A stretch of 64,000 nucleotides of DNA from Pogonophryne albipinna (lineage: Eukaryota > Chordata > Actinopteri > Perciformes > Artedidraconidae), in assembly GCA_028583405.1 (NCBI GenBank), contig CM053253.1, positions 2,999,118 to 3,063,117 on the forward strand, written 5' to 3'. A program made the translations under genes and the position numbers. How positions within the stretch are numbered: position 1 is the stretch's first letter; each line of letters begins with the position of its first letter. Of this stretch, positions 36,986 through 49,055 are shown piece after piece. Below the pieces are notes generated by a model. It was not told the origin of the DNA, did not search any database, and worked only from the letters and a program-made list of their open reading frames with translations.

Positions 36986-39599
36986 AGATGTGATGTTGTT
37001 AATGCGATATGATATCCGAAAAACATTTCAGTTTAGGATGGCCGAAGACACTACACTACCCATAATCCCCAGCTATCGTTTGGGACTACAGTCCCGTTGA
37101 CAAACCCCGTGATTAATCTTCAAGCTCTGTGATTGGATGTTGGAGTGGCAGTGCGCCAAGGTTACGCCGAGCGTCGAGCGCTTTGAAATGGAACGAAACC
37201 AAGGCAGACTATTCAAAACTGGACTCGAACGCCCCCCCAGAACTACACATGCTGGCTATTGTGTTTCGCAACATGTTCTCTATGGCACGTCTCTACTGGG
37301 AATTGTAGTTTTAAAAGACGTTTTCGTTTTTCCCAAAATTAGAAGTTGACAGTATTAAACTGTGTACAGCCCTGGAGGTTTAGGCGATAGGAAACACATT
37401 GGTGTGTACACATTTAAAACATGTAATTACTAAATGGGTGAAAATCGCTTGTATCCATAATGAGCAGCATTAATATATACCCACATGACAGCTCATTGTT
37501 ACTTTGTAATTCTACTACTAATTCAGAGGTTAACCTGGTATTTTTACTCCAATACATTTATTTGAGTTACTTTGCAGACTCTGATTAATGATGTGAAATA
37601 TAAACAACCCTTAAAGCAGACTTTAGTTACACCTGAGTACAATTCAGGGAAGGTGATTGTCAAGTGCCAACAATCAGGAGAGATATTTGATAGTTGGTGC
37701 TTGAGAAGACTAAACATTTATCTGCAGATTTCTATAAAGTATATTCATTACTTGTTATTCTCTACTAATAGTTAATTAAAAACTGTATATAATTGCTATG
37801 TTTGCACATCCCTCTCAAGATTTCAAGTTTTTCTATTGACATATCATATACACAACTAGTGTAGTTATGCAATGAATGAAAAACTTGGGTCACAGGTTCC
37901 TCAACAGTGCATTACGACATCTATCAATATGTGTGTATACCTCCACCATTAAACTGTCATATTCTGCACATTTCTTATTCTATCTACATACATAAGAGTA
38001 TAATTAATGTGTATAATATCAGTTAAAATAAGTGCTTCAACATAGTTAACATTGCAGGAAAGCAATACATTAGACGTTAAGTACTTTGTCAGGCTTAATA
38101 TTTATCTGTAGATAGATACCCCCAAAGCTTTTTTCTTATTTGAAAGAAGACCTTAACCTAAAGTATTCTTTAATATGTTAATAAAGGTTAATTAGTTTGT
38201 CTGTTACACAGTATCTTCTTGAATTTTTTATATTCTATACTTCTATCATTGACCTTCTACTTTCCTCCTATGAAAGTATGTACTCTTAATATTTGTTTCA
38301 TCAAATAACATTATTCAACAAAAATAACATTATTCAACAAAAATAATTCAATAACGTGCTTTAACCACTAGGCGGTGCACACAAGGTACACACAGCATAC
38401 TAATAATAACTTTGTATTATTAGTGTAGGACACTTATGTATGTATAACATCTGAAGATGTGTAGTTTTATTCATGTTTTTACATAATTTTACAGGATATT
38501 GCTTTACTATTTCTCATGCTTTACTTCTACACATTAATATCTGATTTGTAAAACATCACAGACAGAAAGCCATATCCGTCATTTAATGGTAAGCTATTGA
38601 AATTGTGATTCCATAGATGTGTCTCCCATCACCCAAATCCCCTGACTATTCTCTCAACTCAGTATTTACATTCTTATATTCAAAGAAAATCAGTAATATC
38701 TTTAAAACTACAAGTCCTTTTCTATCAGCTGTGCACCGTTATGGTGTAAATATAACCTATCTACCAATTGGATCAAATATAAAAGTCAGCCGAATTACTA
38801 TTGATACTGCAAGGAGACGTATTTTGTGAAAAGAAATGCAAGGTGTTGTTTAATTGTTGATATATTTATGATCCACGTCACATATTCAGTTTTGGCGGCA
38901 GTTCTCCTGTTTGTCAAAGGTCTTCTCATCAGGGCTCTATAAATAAAGAACTACAGCAGATGTGTAATATTTAATGCAGCCGAACCGTGTATTACAATGC
39001 TGTTATGTGATGACTTCCAAAGAGAAAAGCAAGCACACTCGGAATAAAGTATTATTATTATTATTTTTAAATGTTTTCGGATATGATATCGCATTAACAT
39101 CATATCCCAACATGCATTGCGGCTAAAACATCCAATCAACGAGCTTCAAGCTGAGGATCTTGGGTAATCTGTTCAGTGGGTTTGTGTGTATCGCTCAAAA
39201 TGTCCCTTATAGGCCTACGTCTGTTTCCGGTGACGTTATTTACGGCTAAAAAGCCCAAGATTATAGAATTAAACGAATAAATAAAAACAAGGATACTTGT
39301 GTGTTATTGTTGAGTAAATAAAAGTGTGTTATTTAGAAAAGAATAACCAATTAGAAGGAAAAAAAGATTTTCAAAAATACAGATTTCAGTATTTGAGGCT
39401 CTGAGCCATTTCTTTTCCTCACAGACGGGAAAACAAGTCCGACATTATACGATTTAAAATAAAAACAAATAAATAAAAAGATAAAACACTGGCATGTCAT
39501 TTACGTTAGAATAAATAGAATGGTTTTGAATAATAGATGAGTCACTTTACAGCCCCGCCCACTTTTGGGGAAACCAACGCTGTCATTTGAACGGCGATC

Positions 39600-39805
39600 A
39601 AGCCTGAAGCCACAGAGATCTTCTGTTACTGTCCTTTCTTCTTAGAGGAAGTTCAGAAACACGTAACTCTGGATTTGTTTTAATGTTTGAGGTGCAATAA
39701 ACGACACAGCAGCTTTTTGGCATGTTACAACTATTATGTTCTGCCTCGCTCATGAGAGTAACAGCTGGAGAAATTACAGCCTCGCCTACTGATTTCAAGA
39801 TTTTA
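39600..39805 (-). pseudogene. THAP-domain remnant (right arm of inverted pair)
   Basis: The minus strand encodes MPKSCCVVYCTSNIKTNP, then LRRKDSNRRSLWLQA, a partial THAP domain with the conserved Trp. It is an inverted copy of 36795-36985. The 2.6 kb between them (36990-39590) includes further inverted pieces (36995-37025 with 39065-39110; 37115-37135 with 39125-39150) and no recognised gene. Confidence 0.65.
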
Positions 39806-40116
39806 TCTTGTTATGGACAATGTTGATTATTCTCTCAGAGCTAAATACATGCGTCTGGGGTAGAGATCGTCAGAATTGGTTTGGCAACCGCCGTGTCAAC
39901 TCGTGGCACACGACATGTCTTGTGAATTCTCCGGCCGAAGCTCCAAATAAACCATCAGTGTTTGCCATCAAAGTCCCTGCTCTCCTCGTGTCTCTCTGAG
40001 TCTCTTCTCCATTGCTTTAGAAGTTTCCATCGCATTAAGGAGCAAGAATTGTGCATTAATTACCTTTAATTTTATATTTGAGTACATATTCCTAATAATA
40101 ATCACAAAATGTTGTG

Positions 40117-40790
40117 CTTTTACATAATGTGGTATTTTGACAGTGTTGTTGATCTCCAAAGAGAACAGATGTATTAGGGACGGTGGTCTGTGCATCTGAT
40201 CATCAGATCAAGGGGGGTACTGGGGAACTCCAGTTCGAAACCCGCTCCTGCCGCCACTGCGTCAGGCCGTTGTGTCCTTGGGCAAGACACTTCACCCGGA
40301 TTTGCTCCTGTGGGTAATGTCCACAGTACATGTATGTACTTGTAAAAGCGCCTCGATGACTTTGAGGCGTGAAGATGGACTGTGTTGCGCAGTGCGCTGT
40401 GCAATGATCATCAGATCAAGGGGTGAAACCTGCCGCTGCTGCGTCTGTAAAGCCGTTGTGTCCTTGGGCAAGACACTTCACCTGAACTTGCTCCTGTGGG
40501 TATTGTCCACAGTGGTGACCATTGCATGTATGATATGTGTAATGTGTATTTGTAAAGGGCTTTGAGCATCTGGAAAAAGCGCTATAATAAATGTAAGGAA
40601 TTATTATTGTCAGGTTTAGCCTCAGGGTTGTTCTATTGTTGAGCTGCTCCGGCCTTTCTAACTATATGCAAACACATAATGACTTGAACGTTATCTGATA
40701 ACTGTAAGCAAAAAAGATGCGTGACAGCAGTCTGCTCATTCACATGCCATTATTTATGAAACTAGACCTGGACTTATAAAAAACATAGAA
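40117..40790. repeat. Segmental repeat unit a (lectin-cluster spacer)
   Basis: It contains GTGGTATTTTGACAGTGTTG, CTCCAAAGAGAACAGATG, GTCAGGTTTAGCCTC and CATGCCATTATTTATGAAAC. Copies follow at about 41395-41690 (b), 48893-50540 (c) and, more diverged, 54115-54350 (d). Unit a is interrupted by a SINE. Confidence 0.85.
40174..40607 (+). mobile_element. tRNA-derived SINE, dimer-like
   Basis: Two similar modules (about 40175-40390 and 40400-40607) each contain ATCATCAGATCAAGGGG and GTTGTGTCCTTGGGCAAGAC. The first has CAGTTCGAAACCC, a Pol III B-box-like word. The end reads GCTATAATAAATG. Unit c at about 48948 joins the two flanks directly (AGATGTATT next to GTCAGG), the empty site. Confidence 0.75.
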
Positions 40791-41689
40791 GACAATAAAT
40801 CAACTATTAAGCAATACTACAATACGTACAAATACTCAGTAACCAGTAAAAGTCCTGCATGTAACATCATTTTGAATATACAAGAGTATAAGCAAAAAAG
40901 TGCCGACACTGCTGCAGTTTGACATTTCATTGCATGGTTCTTTAAAACGCTAGAGTTGCTTGATATCATGAAAAGCTCGGAAACTGGTGACAATATTAAA
41001 ACTGAAGCACTACAACTATTAAGACAGCTCTAAATGATTTCCATGAGTACGGCAGACGTCTCACAAGTACAAGCTACTGTCGCAGTAATGAACATGTATT
41101 TGTTCTTCTAGTTTATGTTTGGCATTTAAATGATGTACATGCGGGAATATTCATGATTCAGGAGTGTATTGTAGAAGGCTATATTTAGTATATTGTAAAT
41201 ATAAAGTATAATACTATCAAGAATAATTGCAGTATCAGACTACAAAACATCTTTCCAGTATCAAACTGTAACCAAAACAGTAAAGCTGTTGTACTCTAAC
41301 ATATCTCTACAATAAAGGTACTGTTAACAGTTAACTTGGAATATACAATGACATGTCTAACAGGGTGATTACAGTTATATCATAACATAGACTTAAGGAG
41401 CAAGTATTGTGCATTAATCACCTTAAATGTTATATTTGAGTATATGTTCCTAATTATAATCACAAAATGTTGTGCTTTCACATAATGTGGTATTTTGACA
41501 GTGTTGTTGATCTCCAAAGAGTCAGGTTTAGCCTCGGGGTTGATCTATTGTTGTGCTGCTCCGGACTTACTAACTATGCAAACACATAGAGATTTGAATG
41601 TTTTATCTGAAATCTGTTAGCAACAAACATGCGCGACAGCAGTCTGCTCATTCACATGCCATTATTCATTAAACTAGACCTGGGCAGGA

Positions 41690-43150
41690 AAAAAACGCCT
41701 CCAAATGGTCCAGAATGCTGCTGCAAGACTGTTAACCAGGTCAAGCAGGATGACACACATTACACACATTTTAAAATCCTTACATTGGCTCCCCACTCGT
41801 TTTAGAATTGATTTTAAGGTTCTGGTTATTACATATAGAGCCCTGCGTGGAAATGCACCGGATAAGTGACCTTCTCCATCCTTACATTGCCAGTAGGTCC
41901 CTTAGGTCTTCAGACCAGGGCCTACTGGCTGTCCCTCGGTCTCGTTTAAAAACTAAAGGTGACCGTGGCTTTCAGGTGGAGCTCCAACACTGTGGAGCTC
42001 TCTCCCTAATCAAATCAAATCAAGTTTTATTTATAGAGCACATTTATAAACGATTTTTGGTCGAGCCAAAGTGCTGTACATATAATAAAAATAGCCTACA
42101 GTAGAGACACTTCTTGGACGCCTTTTCAGCTCTGTTTCTTACTATATTCTTCCTACCCCGTTTACCTTGAACTATTCTAGGAGAGTGTGTTGACGTTGAC
42201 TCGTTGGGCCTTTCCTCCTGTACTTGTTTGTTCCCCAGTTCTTTCCTTTAACTGAATCTAGGAGAGGGCATTTAGGCCTCTCTACTTCCTGCTTTTGATT
42301 AGTTTAGTTTTTCACCCCTGTTCCCTTGAACTAATTTAATCGGGAGAGTGCATTTACGTAGTCACGTTGTGCCTCTCTGCGTATACTTTGACTTTCTGTC
42401 TCTTTGGAGAGTGCTATTACGTTGGATACGTTGGGCCTTTTCACTGTTGTCCCTCTTCACTAGTATCCCCTGTCCCCTTTTCATAATTTCCACCCTATTC
42501 TAAGGGGAAGCATGATGGTGCCTTTTCATTTCAATTTCTGGCTTTGTGTTTCTTCACCTCTTACTCGTTTAATATTTAGGAGAGTGCATTTACGTAGTCA
42601 CGTTCTGCCTCTCTTCCTCTGTTTCTGGCTGTTCTCTTCATACCCTTGTTTCTCAGAGAAGAGAAGAAATACTATTCTAAAAAGGAGCTGACACATGGTG
42701 TCTCTTCACTTGTACACTTGAGGGGTCAGAGTTCATATGGTGAGGGATTCCATGAGCGGTATGCGCCGGCCCGTGCCTTTACCTTGGACTTCTGGTAGAA
42801 CTGCTCGGGTCTTGATAGATTGAGTGGGGAAGTTCAGGAGATCAGGAGATCCCTATAGACATCCGCTCTGCAGTCTCTGTAGAAGCTTTTAAAAAACTAC
42901 TGAATACCTATCTTTTTACATTGGCTTTTATTTCTATTTGAAATGTGTGTGATGTGTTCTGTTATTATATTTGTTCCTTTCAGGATTCCACGTGGTCTGT
43001 GTTTTGTTTTTACCTTACATTTCTCCTCATGTGGTTATTGTATTCATGTTTCTGTGGTCTTCATTTGAACTTTTGTTCTTACTTGTGAAGCACTTTATGA
43101 ATTCTATTTCTTTGAAAGGTACTATAATAAATAAACGTATTATTTTTGTT
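41690..43150 (+). mobile_element. L2-clade LINE 3' region, decayed and interrupted
   Basis: Decayed frames give VQNAAARLLT, SLHWLPTRFRIDFK, YRALRGNAP, LLHPYIASRSLRSSDQ and, after an insert, EAFKKLLNTYLFTLAF, the usual L2 C-terminus. It ends with GTGAAGCACTTTATG and a TAATAAATAA tail. Flanking sequence of unit b (TTATGAAACTAAACCTGGAC-like) occurs on both sides, a likely target duplication. There are many frameshifts and stops. Confidence 0.8.
42005..42845. repeat. Insert in the L2, with degenerate internal repeats
   Basis: It opens with AATCAAATCAAATCAAG and TTTATTTATAGAGCAC. At about 42178, 42250, 42340, 42408 and 42578 there are variants of GGAGAGTGCATTTACGTAGT followed by CACGTTGTGCCT-like text. 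Family unknown. Confidence 0.55.
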
Positions 43151-43334
43151 ATTATTATTATTTATGAAACTAAACCTGGACGAAAAAAGAAAAAAAAGAA
43201 CAATGAAGCAAATATTATTTGTTCTTATCATTTCTATTTCTTAATCTTGAATATCAAGCCATGCCAGAGACATGGATCTGGAGATGGAAAAGTTACTCTG
43301 CCTTTCGTTCCACCTCTCTTGTCCGGACTGAAAT

Positions 43335-44255
43335 ACAGCGGAGGAAATTATTATTTGATCCACTGCCGATTTTTTAAGTTTACCCACTTACAAAGAAATT
43401 AACAGTCCATCATTTTAATGGTACGTTTATTTGACTAATAAGAGACAGAATATAAAAAAGGATATCCAGAAATGTACATCATATAAGAGATATCAATTAA
43501 TGTGCATTTAGTTGTGGGAAATAAGTATTTGATCCCCTTGCAACCAACAAGAATTCTGGCTCCCACAGACCGGTTACATAAGTCCTCTTCCTTTAAGAAA
43601 GTACTCCTAATATCAACTTGTTACCTGTATAAAAGACAGATGTTCACAGAATCAATCAATCAGATTCCACCCTCTCGTCCATGGGCAAAACCAAAGAGCT
43701 GTCTAAGGACATCAGGGACAAGCACAAGGCTGGGATTGGCTATAAGACCATCCGAAAGCAGCTTGGTGAGAAGGAGACAACTGTTGGTGCGATTATTCGT
43801 GAATAGAAGAAAGACAAAATGAGCATCAATGGCCCTCGGTCTGGGGCTCCACCCAAGATCTCGTCCCTTGGGTATTGATGATCATGCGGGAGGAACTTGT
43901 TAATGATTTCAAGGCAGCTGGGACCAAAGTCACCAAGAAAACTATTGGTAACACACTACACCATAATGGATCAAATTCTGCAGCGCCTGCAAGGTCCCCC
44001 CGCTCTAGAAGGACCATGAAAGGCAGGTCTGAAGTTTGCAAATGGACTTCTGAATCATTCAGAGGAGGCTTGGGATACGATGATGTGGTCAGATGAGACC
44101 TAAATCGAGATCTTTGGCATCAACTCGACACGTCGTGATTGGAAGAAGAGAAATGCTGACTATTACCCCAGAACCCCATCCCCACCGTCAAGCATGGAGG
44201 TGGACACATTATGCTTTGGGGGTGTTTCTCTGCTAAGGGGACTCATACCGGCCGT
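43335..44255 (+). mobile_element. Tc1/mariner-like element, defective (copy 1)
   Basis: The left terminal region carries GGAAATAAGTATTTGATCCC-like text twice. A transposase start at 43681 reads [10 protein letters not shown] and continues through a helix-turn-helix segment to an in-frame stop (TAG at 43804). Downstream fragments retain ARSPRSRR, WSDET-like and KHGGG regions in shifted frames. The right terminal repeat was not found; it ends near 44255. Confidence 0.85.
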
Positions 44256-44671
44256 CCACATGAAGAATTATGACTATAACTATAAATGTAACAATCAACT
44301 GTTATTTAGGCAAAAAAAACTTTAATGGTTTAATTTGTTGTAATTTCACTACTGTTGTATTGAGTGTATATTTCATCTTGTCAAGCCCTTTTATTAAGTA
44401 TGCAAACATGAAAACATGGTGTGACGCTTTACTAATAGATATATTATTGTAGTGACTTTTTGTTGCTATAGTTCAATAATATTGTACAGTTTTTTTACCA
44501 AAGCTGAAGTCTCAAATATGTATTTTCAGCTACATGCTTATTATTTGCCTATGCAAACAACTTTTGCGTCTGACCTATTTGCATGAAGACGGATGACAAT
44601 GGCTAACTCAAAGACATTTATGTGAAACACAATCAGTTGTAACACCAGTTGCAGTCAGAGAGCAAACAACG

Positions 44672-47415
44672 ATGGACGTAGTTCTGCTGCTGATCATGGC
44701 AGCTGCAGGCAAGTGTTTTATTTATTTGGATATCTTTTTATGTCTTTATTGATTATTCCATGTAAACCTGAGGGGTGGGGAGATAAATAACTAGAGAAGA
44801 CATTTCTGATTATATTTGACAATTACTTGTTTTGCATTCTTAACACCTTTTATGTTGTTTGAAAGGTACTTGCTTAAAAACAACTAAATGAAGTGCAGCT
44901 GGAAGCTACATATTTCACTCTGAATTGTTTGAAGTAGAAGTCAAAATGTATAATGATGTGCCATATTACAGTTAAATGTAAGTTATAGCCTAAATGAATG
45001 TCTGTGTCTCTGCAGGGCTGAGCGCTGTCTCCTCACATGCTGAACGTCAGTACCATTTTGTTTCTGAAGCAAAGACCATGTCTGAAGCACAGAGATACTG
45101 CAGAGAGAAACACACAGACCTGGCCACTGTAGACAGCATGGAGGTTGTGAAGCTCCTGAACAACATGGCAGGCCAATACAACCAAGTGAGGTCACTTTTC
45201 TCTGTCTTTCGATTCAAATGAGTTACATTTCTTTTAGAGTTAAATTTAAAAAGGAGAGATTATTACAGAAAGCTAAACCTGTTTTAAAGTCCTATGGGAA
45301 CCTGAGTATTAAAACAGAGTTGAAAATGTTTTAAGCCAAAGCTATAGAATAAAACCCTGTAATAAAGTGGAAGAGGTTCAGAGTAACAAGGCTGTAATGA
45401 ATGTTGACTTGAGGGGATTCCCATTAGATCACCACGTACCAAGGCTGGTCTCATGAAGGCAACAAAAACCTTCTCTTTATTAAACATACACATTTTCTAG
45501 AGCAGCAGCTTTAAAAGCTTCAACAGGATGTAATAATTATAACAATGTCTTGCTTTCAGTCAGCCTGGATAGGGCTGTATGATGACCGGGACACCTGGAA
45601 GTGGTTGATGTCAGACCCAAGCTTCTACGGACCGGGGGAGACGGAGTTCAGACGATGGGCGCCTGGACAACCAAGCAACAGGCCAGATGAAAAATGCACA
45701 TTGCTTTATTTTGATGGAAGATGCAATGATTATGAGTGTAATAACAGCTACAGGTCGGTCTGCTTTGATGTCACAAGTAAGAATATAAACTTAAAATTAA
45801 TATTACACATTTAAAATCTTATTTTAAGCTTCTGAAATACAATGCATTGGTCTGTATCTAACTAGCGGTTCCCAACCTTTTTTCTTTATGACTTTTTTTT
45901 TTTTTGTGAGCAGTTCCACTAAAGACATTTCCCTTTTCACTAAAAGTTACGTTTTACATCTTATACATCTGTGCTAAACAGAATAAGAACAATATAGAAT
46001 CAATATCATTTGAATGAAGCTTTAACTTGTAACACAGTGTCTTCACATTGTTGTAATCCTGCTTTTACTAAAAGATCTGAATACTTCTTCCACTGATACT
46101 ACTAAAGTTTCTTGCCAACATTCATCTTTTGAAAAACCCCAGAACTACAAATTACAAAGTACAAATGTGTGGGATTTAAATGTAATATTTTATATTATAA
46201 AGGCATCAATACAACCAGAGATGTGGCATTGATGTCAGGCTGTATGTTGTGGTGCCTCTACTCAGCTTCTCTGGGGTCCATTTTCAGGGCCGAATGCAGC
46301 ATTTGTCCTCATCAACAGCGAGATGACATGGACTGAGGCCCAGAGCTACTGCAGAGAACACCACACAGACCTGGCCAGTGTGAGAAACCAGGCAGAGAAC
46401 CAGCAGATTTATGTGCTGTTAACTAAAGGGCTTTGGTATTGGATCGGCCTCTACAGAGACTCCTGGAAGTGGTCCGATGGAAGTTTCTCCTCCTTCAAGA
46501 ACTGGAAAGTAAATAAACCTAACTACATGGCTTTGAAGGTTTGTGTGGCTGCAGCTTTCGACAACTCTGGAAAATGGGAGGACTTGGACTGTGGAGTGGA
46601 GAAACCATTCATCTGCTACAGTGAGTAAAATTCACAGCTACGTCAAAGCAAGTGATGATATTGAGTCTGTTGAAAAAGAAGACACCATAAACGTTGTGAC
46701 TGATGAAGTTTGTTTGTGTTTCTAGCTGTTGTGCCTGTTGTGCCTGTTTCAATGCAAGTGATAAAGGTGAGGGTGAACAAACCAAACGGTGTGGATCTGA
46801 ACGACCAAGCTTTTCTGGATGCGATGTTGGTGGAGGTAAATCATGTTTTCTACTTTTATGCAAAATCATCACCAGAAAGGAAATTCACATGTCATGAGAA
46901 CAAGAGACGAAAGAGGTAGGAAACAAATAAATATCTATTAAAGAATAATGAATTCAACCAAAGAAAATGCAGTAAATTAATTTCAATACGAATGAAATGG
47001 ACCAAGATGAGCATGAATGAAATTCTATATCCATTATCCATTCAATACTTTGGCCACAAATAACAGGACCCAAGCATTTAGTAAGAAGACGTGTAAATAT
47101 GTGCAGAAGTAAATAGCAGAAACTTAGCCACATGCCACCAAATGCATTAGGAACATGTACAAATACTATTCCATAACCTGAGGTAAGCCTTTACACTGGA
47201 AGAAATAAGGGGAACAGCTACCATTTCAGATGAGTGAGCTAAAGAGAAATCATCTGTTTTTACTGGAACGATAATGAAAATGAGTTTTTGTGTCTCAGGC
47301 GAAAAAGAACCTAAGGGCCCAGGGATTGGACGACAACGTCCAAGTGGCCTGGAGGAAGCAGCCGGATGGACAAGTCTTCCACAAGGAGGACGAGGAGAAG
47401 AGGGATGAGCTCTAA
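44672..47415 (+). CDS. Lectin 1: secreted-type protein with two C-type lectin domains, 327 residues, ends RDEL
   Basis: Exons: 44672-44708, 45016-45185, 45560-45776, 46288-46620, 46726-46835, 47299-47415; phases agree throughout. Intron 1 begins with GC (CAG|gcaagt), the other introns are GT-AG. The signal peptide is [19 protein letters not shown]. Domain 1 (about 24-141) and domain 2 (about 145-252) have the C-type lectin hallmarks: Y-C-R near the start, WIGLYDD and WIGLYRD, and closing Cys pairs. Calcium/sugar motifs are degenerate: QPSN instead of QPD in domain 1, KPN instead of EPN and WED instead of WND in domain 2. A C-terminal region (253-327) has [21 protein letters not shown] and the final EKRDEL. 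It resembles fish mannose-receptor-like two-domain lectins. The upstream 130 bp is conserved with lectin 2. Confidence 0.9.
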
Positions 47416-47419
47416 AGCT

Positions 47420-48890
47420 GAATTGCTGTGTGTGATTTTTATCAGAGAAAAGTGCATTTCTTTCCTCAAAGTCCTCGTGTTACAGAATTCAGCTGCAACA
47501 ATGAGCTGAATAATCTATCAGTAGTGAGATAAGATAAGGGTTGTAATGTTTTCTCTTGTTATATATGGTTTTGAAGTTAATATGTTTGGGGTGTTAACTG
47601 TTCATGTATCTGCTTGACCTGCGAAAAACTGGATTTATTTTCCTATTTTGTGACTTTTTATATGTTTCTTTCAGATAAAATATGAGACATTTTAAAATAA
47701 TATAAGATTTAATAGAGGGCAATTCCAGGAAATCTTATTACCAATTAACATGATGACCTCTAATGCATCTTTAAAGTCATTTCATACAACAATTTAATTC
47801 TTCATTTGAAACTTATATTTGATCCTAAAAATGTGTTGTGCAAAATTACTCACTGTTATTAATATCTTCAATTGAGTTACACATTGTGGTTATTGCTCCT
47901 TTTCTTTAGGGATGCAAACTTTAAGATATGTTCCTAAAATTGGTGAATCAGCTTCCAGAATATGAAGATGTAATGTTTTTCTCTGTGCTATGTGGTCATA
48001 AACTGAATCTCTTTGGGTTTTAATTCCCTCTGGCTGTCGGATATATAACCGGCATTTTAATCTTTTGTGTGACATTTGATAGATTAGATATTATTAGATT
48101 ATAAATTAAGATACTATTTAAAAATGATTACCTTTAACGTTCAAACAAATTAAATATCAGTTTTCGTTGCATGTATGTAATGTGAGGATATCTTCAAATA
48201 ATTAAAATAGAAAATAATGAATTGTATTATTTTCATCTTTATTAAGGAAATAAACTTGAAGCAAATATCCTTAAATGATCTATAACTGTTTTACGTTACT
48301 CAAACATCCTTCTGGCAACAAAGCTGAATATTCGCTGGTTCCAGCTTCTTAACTATTATTATAAGATTTGATGTTGTTTTTTGTCATGTATCATCATGAA
48401 ATTAATATACTGTTTTAAAAAGATAATCACGATGCAGAATAAACTATATCCAATAAAGAGAAGTTATTTATTTGAATTATTTATTCAATGATTTCTCACA
48501 TGTTGGATTATTGGTTATTGGCCAGAATGGTAATTTCCCTGATGTTAGACACTTTTTAGCCAACTGACTCTCAATGTAGATATATAGATATCTGTTGTCC
48601 TTTATTCAAGAAAATATATATTTACATCAAACATTATATACACACAACACCTTGACATCACATCAGGGATACATCGGTACAGACACAGTACACAAAAAGT
48701 AAAAAGTGAACATATACTGTATAAACTTAGTACATTTACTTTAGCCTGTCGCTTCGGGGCCGGAGATGAGAGTTCATGTTTGGGGCTGTCACAATTGGGT
48801 GTTATTCACTGTGTGTGCCATAGGGTGTCGCTGTACGATTCCCTATGGCACAGGTAAGGTTTGTTTTGTCACCTGATTGAGGTGTGTTAC
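47420..48890. other. Lectin 1 3' flank, no gene seen
   Basis: This is an AT-rich 3' region. There are AATAAA-like words near 48250 but none placed confidently as the lectin polyadenylation signal. 48600-48780 looks like dispersed sequence with no coding. Confidence 0.4.
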
Positions 48891-49055
48891 TCATTTCATG
48901 CAGTATTTTGACCGTGTTGTGGATCTCCAAGGAGAACAGATGTATTGTCAGGTTTAGCCTCGGAGTTGATCGATAGTTGAGCTGCTTCAGCCTTACTAAC
49001 TATATGCAAACACAGATTGATTTGAATGTTTTATCTGAAATCTGTAAGCAACAAA

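Noticed and set aside
40174..40607. Functional tRNA gene
   Set aside because: A B-box-like word is present but no cloverleaf could be drawn and the surrounding sequence is a SINE.
46543..46919. ORFs reading past lectin exons 4 and 5
   Set aside because: They run through clear GT donors and use intron sequence; the spliced frame agrees with lectin structure.
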